Assembly: GCF_900005765.1 (NCBI RefSeq) | Contig: NC_041689.1 | Coordinates: forward strand, 868,001 to 932,000 | Origin: Plasmodium relictum | Lineage: Eukaryota; Apicomplexa; Aconoidasida; Haemosporida; Plasmodiidae | Length of the DNA: 64,000 nt | Direction of reading: 5' to 3' | Part shown: one piece after another, positions 56,224-64,000 of the stretch | How positions within the stretch are numbered: the first letter of the stretch is position 1 | Layout of the letters: every line of letters begins with the position of its first letter | Notes under the pieces: model-generated | Seen by the model: the letters and a program-made list of their open reading frames with translations, nothing else | Told to the model about the DNA's origin: nothing | Databases searched by the model: none | Made by a program: the position numbers and the translations under genes

Positions 56224-59200
56224 ATGGAAGCTTATATTTTTATCTCCATTTGTATTTTGCTAATTAAATTTATAAACACAGAAGGTTACATATAGAAAAA
56301 AAAAATTATATACATTAAATTAAATATTAATAAAACATACAAATAAAATATATAAATTATTTTATCTTTCATTTTCTTTTTTTTCTTTAACTTAAATATA
56401 GAACAACATCCATCTTTTAGTAATGAAGGTATAATAAAAAAATATATAAACCCCACACATTCAAAAAAAGACTAATTACAAATTTTAATATATACATTTA
56501 TCATCCATTTTTTATTTGTTTTCGTTACAAACATAGAAGCGTTTGATTATTATAATACTGAATTATGTAAAGCATAAAATACATGAATATACACACATAT
56601 TTAAGAAAAAAAATTTTATATTCTAATAATAGAATAGGCAAGTAAATGATTATTTATTTCTATTTTTTTTTTTAAACATAGTTAGAGATTCTACTAAGTT
56701 ATCAAATTCCGGGGACAATACTGGTAATATATTATGTTAAATATACATTGACTAAATACTTTAAGTAATTATAAAATAAATATATTTAAAAATAATATAC
56801 TTATAAATTTTTTTTTCCCCCTTTTAAATGTAGTAAATAATACTCAAAGTGCAAGTAGAAATTGTAATTAAAAATTATATTCAATTATATGCTCTATAAA
56901 AAAAAAAAAAAAAAAAATAAGGCATATATTTTAATATAATATTCATAAGGGAAATTAATATAATTTTTTTTTTTTTTTTATTTCATTTCAGATATGAATC
57001 CTAACTTTAGTTATAAAATAAGAAGATGTTATAAAAATAATAATAATTTGAATTATAAATATATATATGTATATATATAAATATATTCATTATACATTTT
57101 AATATAAATAGTGAAGTAAACATATAATTTTTTTTTTTTCAATTAAATATCATTTATTTCAGTCATCCCTTCTAGTGAATGTTATAAAAACAAATATGAA
57201 TTAATCTATATATAATGAAGCATTAAACCTTATATTATTGTAGAAATATAAATATAAATATTATTTTCTGTTTTTTTTTCTTCAATTATAAAGTGTTGCC
57301 TAATTCAATCCTCCCTTCTGTTAATGGTTATATAAACAAACACGAATTAATCTATATATAATGAAGCATTAAACCTTATATTATTGTAGAAATATAAATA
57401 TTATTTTCTTTTCTTTTTTTTTAAACACATTTAGATTTTCATTTTCCCCCTGAATTACTTTGTAAAAAAAAAAAAATATATTAAGGTGTATGTATATAAT
57501 AATTATATATTCTAGGTTGAATTATCATAAAGTAAATTAATATTTTCTTTTTCTTTTATATAAATTAGTGTATCCTGATCTTTCCTTTAATCAAAATTTA
57601 AGAAGTGGAGGTGAATTATATTATATATATAATAATTAAAAAATTTTAAATAAATAATCATAAAATAAATAATTATATATATAATTTCTTCTATTTTTAT
57701 TTATTTTAAATATATTAACAGATCCCATACCTTCAACTAATAGACAAAGTATGTATAAAAATATATTAATATACATCTATAACAATTAAAAATTACAATT
57801 AATATTATTCTAAAATAAATATATATATAATTTATTCTATTTTTATTTATTTTAAATATATTAACAGATCCAATACCTTTAACTAGTAGAAAGAGTTTGT
57901 ATAAAAATATATTAAGATACATCTATAACAATTAAAAAATTACAATTAAGATTATTCTAAAATAAATATATATATAATTTCTTCTATTTTTATTTATTTT
58001 AAATATATTAACAGATCCCATACCTTCAACTAATAGAAAAAGTATGTATAAAAATATATTAAGACACATTTATAACAATTAAAAAATTACAATTAAGATT
58101 ATTCTAAAATAAATATATATATATAATTTCTTCTATTTTTATTTATTTTAAATATATTAACAGATTCCATACCTTCAACTAGTAGACAAAGTATGTATAA
58201 AAATATATTAAGACACATTTATAACAATTAAAAATTACAATTAAGATTATTCTAAAATAAATATATATATATAATTTCTTCTATTTTTATTTATTTTAAA
58301 TATATTAACAGATCCCATACCTTCAACTAGTAGACAAAGTATGTATAAAAATATATTAAGACACATTTATAACAATTAAAAAATTACAATTAAGATTATT
58401 CTAAAATAAATATATATATATAATTTCTTCTATTTTTATTTATTTTAAATATATTAACAGATCCCATACCTTCAACTAGTAGGCAAAGTATGTATAAAAA
58501 TATATTAGATATATTTACAATAATTAGAAATTTCAATTTAATTTTTTCTAAAATAAATAAATATACACATAATTAAAAAATTTTTTCATTTTAATTATTA
58601 TGTCAGTACCTATAATTTTCTCTGATGATTGTAAGTTTAGATATACACAAGAAATATTTATAATAATTAACATTTTTAAATAATATAATCATAACATAAA
58701 TTCAATTATAAATTATTTTATTATTTCTCCCCCCATTTTTATCATTTTGGATACTTTACTAGCTGTTAATACCAGCAATAGCAATTGTAATTAATCTAAT
58801 AATTCATTAAATTATATATATATGTATTAAATATTATATTTTAAATTATAATAAAATAAATAAATAATTTCTTTTTTTTTGTTTTATTTTTTATATGGAC
58901 CTCTATAAAGATTATTATACCGGTTTGATTATCAAAAAAAAAGAGAAAAATTTAAATATCATAAATATATATTTAAGAAAAAAATTTACATAATAATTTA
59001 TTTTGTATTATTTCGTGTAAAAAATATGAGAATATATATATTTTTTCTTTTTTTATACAATATAATTATCTATTATTTTTATATACAGAATCTACTTCAT
59101 CGGTAATTGAAAATAAAAAATATATATAAATTATAAAAATAAAAAAATATTCTTTTTCTTTTATATTTTTTAGTCTGATCAGACAAGTATGCAAAACAAA

Positions 59201-61585
59201 GAATAATTCTATACAAAAATATGAATAAAATAAAAAAGGAAAAAAAATAAATAAATATATATGAAAAAATAAAAAATAAATAAATACATATGAAAAAATA
59301 AAAAATAAATAAATACATATGAAAAAATTAAAAATTAAATATATTACATTCATTTAACTTTATATTTGAGATATATATAAATTTCATATATATATGTATT
59401 AATTTTATTAAGTAAATAAATTAGTGCATGCATCCATTATCATGATATTTCTCATTGTTTTATTGCATTTTTATTTTAAAGTCTTTTACATAAAAAAATA
59501 TAAAAAAAATAAAAAGAATAAATTAATTTATATTTAAAGAAAAAAAAATATATCATTTTTTTAGCGATTTCAAAAGAATTATTTTATACAGTTTTTATAT
59601 AAAATATAATATATATATTATTATATTCATTTTCTTTAAAAATCAAAAATTATTTTAGGTCCTAATATGTTAAGAGAACATTCTACAAAATGGACATTTA
59701 CAAATTCAGATGATCAAAAAGTTTATATACACAACTATTTAGATAGTTTATTAGATAGTGATACAGAAGAATACAATAAAGAAACTTATTATGAATCAGA
59801 TAATGAAGTAATTTTAAATTTTTTTATTTAAATTGAGATTCATATTGTTAAATCTGTCTCATTTATTTTTATACATTTTTTTTTTTTATTTATAGGAACC
59901 AATTGAAAATAAAGATACAAAATTTATAGACTTAATGTGTATAAAAACGTATGTATTAAAAGCAAAAGAAATTTTATACGGAACACTAAAAGAAAAAGAA
60001 AAATTATATTTAGATATATGTAGACAATGCAAACATTTATTTAATAATGAAAAAGAATGCTTAAATTTGAAACTTATCATAAAGGAAAATCATTCAGGTA
60101 AAAAATAAAAATATATATATATAGAAGATATGAAATTTGTGCTAGAATAAATGTTAATTTTTTTCATTTTAAAAAATTACTGACATTTTATTTCTTTTCC
60201 TTTTTATAGAGATTAAAGTCCCTCAATTAGGCCTTAAATTTGATAAATGGAGTAAATAAAATATGCATATTTAATATATATATATATGGAATTTTTAATT
60301 TTCTAATTATTAATTTCATGTTAATATTTAAATTATTTTTTTTTTTATAGATGGAATAAATCAGATAATGATTATTAATTACCCAGTAACGTATGTTTTT
60401 TCTAAGTTGCTATCTTTTTTAAATAATGTAAATGTATATGATGAGAGACAAATAAATCATTCTTGTGGTTCATTATTAACAAAAGTATCAATAGAAATAA
60501 ACAAACATATGATGGGTTTAAAAGAAGATTTTGGTATTTTTAATAGGGATGTTTATAAATATATGATTGATTTTAGATCCATATTTATAACTAGTTATGA
60601 AGATAGTGAAAATTTTTTCTGGAGAAGTTGTGAAATTTTAAGAAAAACACTGTGTAAAATCAAAACTTTAAATAATGATTTAATGAAAATTTCTTCAAAA
60701 AAACTTTTAAACCCCCAAGCATATTCTAAAAAAGTAGATGAAAACTTAATTCATTTGATATATCCAAAAAGAGAAACAAATTTGCATAATTATATCAAGC
60801 CAATTTGTAATTTTATTTTTATTGCTGGTAGTATTGTTGATGAAGTAGATAGAATTTATAATAAAGAAATAAGTGTTGTTTCTTTAAAAAAAAGAGATTA
60901 CGTAGACTTATTTTATTTAAGAGATACTAATCATGTAAAGAATACTTGTTCTGTTTATGTAATGATTTCTATATCTTGGTTTTTTAATCAAATAAATTTG
61001 GATATTTATAATAAAAATAGAAGCGTTAAATCATTATTTCATGAAAAATTTTCCATACAAAATTTAAGAAACATTGTTTATTCAATTTATAATTCTGTAA
61101 ATGAAACTAAGGGAGACATTCTTGACATATGTCTAGATAGTATGGTTGATATAATTCATATGATGAATTTAATGATATTATTTTATTATGAAAAGGAAAA
61201 TTTTCTTTCTAGAGATAATTTAACATTTTCTAAATTAATTAAATTTACTGATTTATATATAATGCGCCAAAAAATAACAGATATCAATAAAGATACTGAA
61301 GGTTTACGATCAACAGAATCTCAGAAAAATCCTTTATTCAACATGACCAATACTGAAAATACTGTTTGTATGATGAAACACATATCCAATAGAATGAATT
61401 TTTTTATTTCATTGCTTAAAAAATCTTATCTGAGAGATCTAATGTTTGAAAATTATGAAAAATATTTAATGGATAATATTTTTATAGATAATGAACAGTT
61501 ACATTTTTGTACTTCATCTGGGGATTACTTAATTCGTAACATATTTTTTAATAATGTATATCCAATAATTAGTGCTTATATTTAA
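56224..61585 (+). CDS. Secreted protein built from 25 exons with an array of microexons
   Basis: My splice model: 56224-56284, 56402-56428, 56537-56566, 56682-56723, 56834-56863, 56992-57027, 57163-57180, 57294-57326, 57435-57461, 57569-57610, 57722-57748, 57868-57894, 58015-58041, 58164-58190, 58312-58338, 58461-58487, 58607-58630, 58763-58786, 58911-58922, 59089-59102, 59174-59186, 59659-59807, 59896-60097, 60210-60251 and 60351-61585. All introns are GT..AG and the frame is unbroken for 740 residues. Exon 1 encodes a signal peptide (MEAYIFISICILLIKFINTE). Exons 2-21 encode about 180 disordered residues, including the repeat DPIPSTNRQ and its variants. Exons 22-25 encode a helical domain of about 540 residues with scattered Cys (DICRQCKHLF, NHSCGSLL, VKNTCSVYVM). 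No family is recognised. The architecture suggests an invasion-organelle or surface protein, which is inference. Exon 19 (12 nt) is least sure. Confidence 0.75.
57160..57415 (+). repeat. Duplicated exon-plus-intron unit, two copies
   Basis: Exon 7 with its downstream intron (about 57163-57290) and exon 8 with its downstream intron (about 57309-57415) share CCCTTCT, then AATTAATCTATATATAATGA and AGCATTAAACCTTATATTAT, almost base for base. The exons have drifted more than the intron core. Confidence 0.85.
57610..58610 (+). repeat. Tandem array of 146-149 bp intron-microexon units
   Basis: Six units with exon starts at 57722, 57868, 58015, 58164, 58312 and 58461. Each has a 27-nt exon between AACAG and GTATGT (GTTTGT in unit 2), flanked by near-identical intron sequence containing CTTCTATTTTTATTTATTTT and AAATATATTAACAG. 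Encoded units are DPIPSTNRQ, NPIPLTSRK, NPIPSTNRK, NSIPSTSRQ, NPIPSTSRQ and NPIPSTSRQ. Every exon is symmetric in phase 1. The next exon (58607) keeps the 146-bp spacing but has diverged. Confidence 0.93.
59240..59340. repeat. Short tandem repeat in an intron, about three units
   Basis: Units of about 29-32 bases built on AAATAAATA(C/T)ATATGAAAAA, lying in the 472-bp intron before exon 22 of the microexon gene. Confidence 0.75.
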
Positions 61586-62607
61586 TGAAAAAAATACTAA
61601 ATGTTTTTTTTTTCTTCTTTCTCTCATTCTTTTTACATTGCTTTGCTCTTCTTACAATAAATTTATGTTAAGATCCCTTTTTTTTTTTCATTTTTGGGTA
61701 AATTATATACTAAAAAAATTCACTATATATAAAAGGCATTATTAATGCTACGTTTGTTAAGAATATATTTTTCTGTTTGAGATTTTCTCTTTTTTTTTTG
61801 TATATTTTTTTTGTCTTTCATTTTTCAAGATACAACTTTTTTTTTTTTTTTAAGAAATATATGCACAAATTTAATAAAACTATAAAAAGTTTATTTAGCA
61901 TTGTTAATTAAACTAAAATAAATAAAAAAAAAAAAAAGTAGTAATGTTAATTGAATAAAATTAAACAATACAATATAAATTAATGGTAAAAAATAAAAAT
62001 ATAGAGTGGATAACTAAAGAATAAAAGAATAACGATGAAATATTCTATAAAGTTCAATTGAAAAACCTAATCTTATTAGAACAAAAAAAAATAATAATAA
62101 TAGAAACTTTTCAAAATGCTTATTAATAAATAAATTTTAAATGAAGTGTATATGTGTTATTTACTTAAGAAAAATTAAAAAACTTTCATTAGTAAATAAA
62201 AAATATAACTATAAAAAATATTTCGAAAATTTTTGTTTAAAATTTGGAAAAGTAAAAAAAAAAAAATTTTTTTAAAATAAAACTATTTAAAAATATTTAA
62301 AAATAATATTAAAATTTATCATTTAAAAAAATAGAGATTTGTTATCGTATCACGTAAATCTGTTAAATAATTTTTCTAAAAAAAAAATGTAAAAATAAAA
62401 AAATTATACATACATAAATTTATTTTTATATTTAAATTTAGATTATTAAAAAGAATTATTGGAATTAATTATTTTTAGATAATAATAAATTACATTTTTA
62501 TATATAATTAGTCATCAGTAAATTTTTTTTTTTTTTTTTTTTGATTATATAATGTGTTAATTTTCTTTTATTTTATTTTTTTGTCTGTTATTTTCTCATA
62601 TTTCATT
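61586..62607. other. Intergenic region, head-to-tail
   Basis: Between the microexon gene and PIG-L, both plus strand. It is T-rich at the 3' end of the first gene and A-rich beyond 61860, as usual for Plasmodium 3' flank and 5' leader. No gene is visible. Confidence 0.6.
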
Positions 62608-63844
62608 ATGGATTATATAAAACTTCTAAGCGCTTTTTTTATAATAATATTAGTTTATGTTTTATTTTCATATTTAAAACTAAAAAAAAATATATTTCTA
62701 AAATATTTAAAAAAGAAGCAAAATGTTTGTTTAATTATTGCACATCCAGATGATGAAATTATGTTCTTTTTTCCCACGTTGAAATTATTATTTGATAAAA
62801 AAGAAAAAAATGAAATTTTTCTTTTTTCTCTAAGTAATGGAAATTTATATGGGCTTGGTAAAATAAGAGAAAAAGAACTCTTTCATGTATGGTCATATTT
62901 AGGAGGAGAAAGACGAAACTGCAAAGTCTTAAATAACATAAATATTCAAGATGGTTGGGATTATTGGGATGAAGAAAATATTTCTAATATCCTAAATGAT
63001 TATTGTTCCAAACATAATATCAATACAGTAAAATCCATATGCTATATTTTATTATTATATATAAGGAAAAAAAAAAATTGCATAAATTTATATTGTTATT
63101 AGATTCTAACTTTTGACAATTATGGGATATCAGGCCATCCTAATCATATAAGCATTTTTAATAGTGTCCGGTATAATGATAAAAAAAAAAAAAATGAATT
63201 GTTATAATACTTTTTATGTTACTATTCTTATAAATGTTTTTTTTTTTTTTTTCTTTTATACTATATAATTTAAATACTATTAATATAATTTGCTTCCGGA
63301 TTTCTATTATTTGAATCACTTTTTTTTTTTAGGTTATTGTCAAAAATTAAAGAAATAGATATTTTTATATTAAATTCAACTAATATAATTCATAAATATA
63401 TGGGATTTATTTCATTTCCTTTTCTTTTACACAAAAAGTATTTTTTTTTCTTTTTGCGCATTAAAATATTTGAATTTTCCTTTGCTTCACTTTGATAATT
63501 ATTATCTCACTTTTTTTTTTTTATTAATATATATTTTATTTTGTCTCAATTTTAGGTTTCTCATTTCTTTTTTTAATCCACTTTTGTTGTTAAGGTAAAA
63601 AAGAAAAAAAGAAATTTCCATATATTTTCAATTTCTTTCATTTCTTTCATTTTTCTTTATAGGGTCAATGCATTTATATAAGTCACAATTTGTTTATTAT
63701 AGAATTCTATCCTGTATTTTTTCTCAGTAAAAATCTATATAAAAAATATTTTTTATTTCTCTTTCAAAAATAAATCTTATATATATATTTTTTCTTCATA
63801 GATATGCGTACTTCAATACATTTACCTTATTAAATGAGTTGTAA
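62608..63844 (+). CDS. PIGL: N-acetylglucosaminyl-phosphatidylinositol de-N-acetylase (PIG-L)
   Basis: Second step of GPI-anchor synthesis at the ER: removal of acetyl from GlcNAc-PI. The ATG at 62608 gives an N-terminal membrane anchor (residues 4-22), then the zinc-binding motif AHPDDE (His46, Asp48, Asp49). Exons are 62608-63027, 63103-63170, 63333-63437, 63556-63594, 63663-63726 and 63802-63844. Exon 2 supplies the second metal motif ILTFDNYGISGHPNH. The last two exons give MHLYKSQFVYYRIL and IFSQYAYFNTF, matching the family C-terminus. With canonical sites the join of exons 4 and 5 is off by one base, so that boundary is unresolved: a missed site, a sequence error, or a real defect. The frame reading from the GTG at 62554 is not needed. 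Confidence 0.9.
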
Positions 63845-64000
63845 TATGTTATAGATTTTTAAAATTAAAAAATTTGTAAAAAATAAAATTATTTATTCAA
63901 AATTTATAAATATATCTGTAAAAAATGTGTAAACGTATATATATGATATGATTTTGTTTTACGCATTTTATAAATAATATATTTTTACCTTTTTCTTGGA
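63845..64000. other. 3' flank of PIG-L
   Basis: Short AT-rich end of the window with no visible feature. Confidence 0.5.

Noticed and set aside
59066-59353. Hydrophobic minus-strand frames of 73 and 95 codons.
   Set aside because: They read the A-rich short tandem repeat and exons 20-21 of the microexon gene in antisense; composition is only Phe, Ile, Tyr and Leu.
60368-61585. Treating the last exon of the microexon gene as a stand-alone 405-residue gene.
   Set aside because: A good acceptor lies at 60350 and upstream exons join in frame back to a signal peptide, so the ATG at 60368 is most likely internal.
62554-62607. Upstream extension of PIG-L from a GTG codon.
   Set aside because: GTG starts are not expected in Plasmodium nuclear genes, and the ATG at 62608 gives a sensible single membrane anchor directly before the catalytic domain.

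Overview
This window reads as a nuclear chromosome segment of a malaria parasite (Plasmodium). It is extremely AT-rich, with intergenic DNA made mostly of poly-A/poly-T and (AT)n runs. The genes are dense, and the proteins carry Lys/Asn low-complexity inserts. Short AT-rich introns have GT..AG ends, and the gene content is parasite-typical: an apicoplast FabF, tandem sphingomyelin synthases and an axonemal protein. From memory, unchecked, the gene order (FabF, poly(A) polymerase, Pol I-type DNA polymerase, SMS pair, PIG-L) matches P. falciparum chromosome 6. The very low GC and less repetitive proteins would fit an AT-rich lineage such as an avian malaria parasite, but this is inference.

Layout. 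0.5-8 kb: a small membrane-anchored protein (+), a CFAP58-type axonemal coiled coil (-) and a CRAL-TRIO/Sec14 protein (-). 9.5-16 kb: apicoplast FabF (+) with a split signal/transit leader, a divergent exosome RNase PH-like protein (+), and a nine-exon short-chain dehydrogenase (-), whose exons I assembled in frame. 16.5-23 kb: a NAA25/NatB-like protein (+) and a Lys-rich protein (-). 23-30.6 kb: an unusually long gene-free stretch holding a ~550-bp foldback repeat and diverged direct repeats. 30.6-38.4 kb: a golgin-like coiled coil (-), a 93-aa protein (+), poly(A) polymerase (-) and a TMEM69-like membrane protein (-). 39-46 kb: a secreted protein (+), family A DNA polymerase (+) and a coiled-coil protein (-). 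46.6-51 kb: tandem sphingomyelin synthase-like genes (-), one intronless and one with four exons. 52-54.5 kb: an 11-exon coiled-coil protein (-). 56.2-61.6 kb: a secreted 740-aa protein (+) that I assemble from 25 exons. 62.6-63.8 kb: the GPI de-N-acetylase PIG-L (+).

The most striking object is the 56-61 kb gene. Its disordered N-terminal region is built from tiny symmetric phase-1 exons. Six consecutive 27-nt exons, each encoding a version of the nonapeptide [D/N]PIPSTSRQ, sit in a 146-149 bp tandem repeat that includes the flanking introns. The protein repeat has therefore grown by copying intron-exon units, not by the usual in-exon repeat expansion of Plasmodium antigens.

Functionally the window mixes lipid biology (FabF fatty-acid elongation in the apicoplast, sphingomyelin synthesis, GPI-anchor assembly, a Sec14-like protein, a membrane SDR), RNA metabolism (poly(A) polymerase, exosome-like subunit), organelle or nuclear DNA synthesis, protein N-acetylation, Golgi tethering and male-gamete axoneme structure. 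It has no operons. Genes are independent units with divergent, convergent or head-to-tail spacing of about 0.5-1.7 kb.
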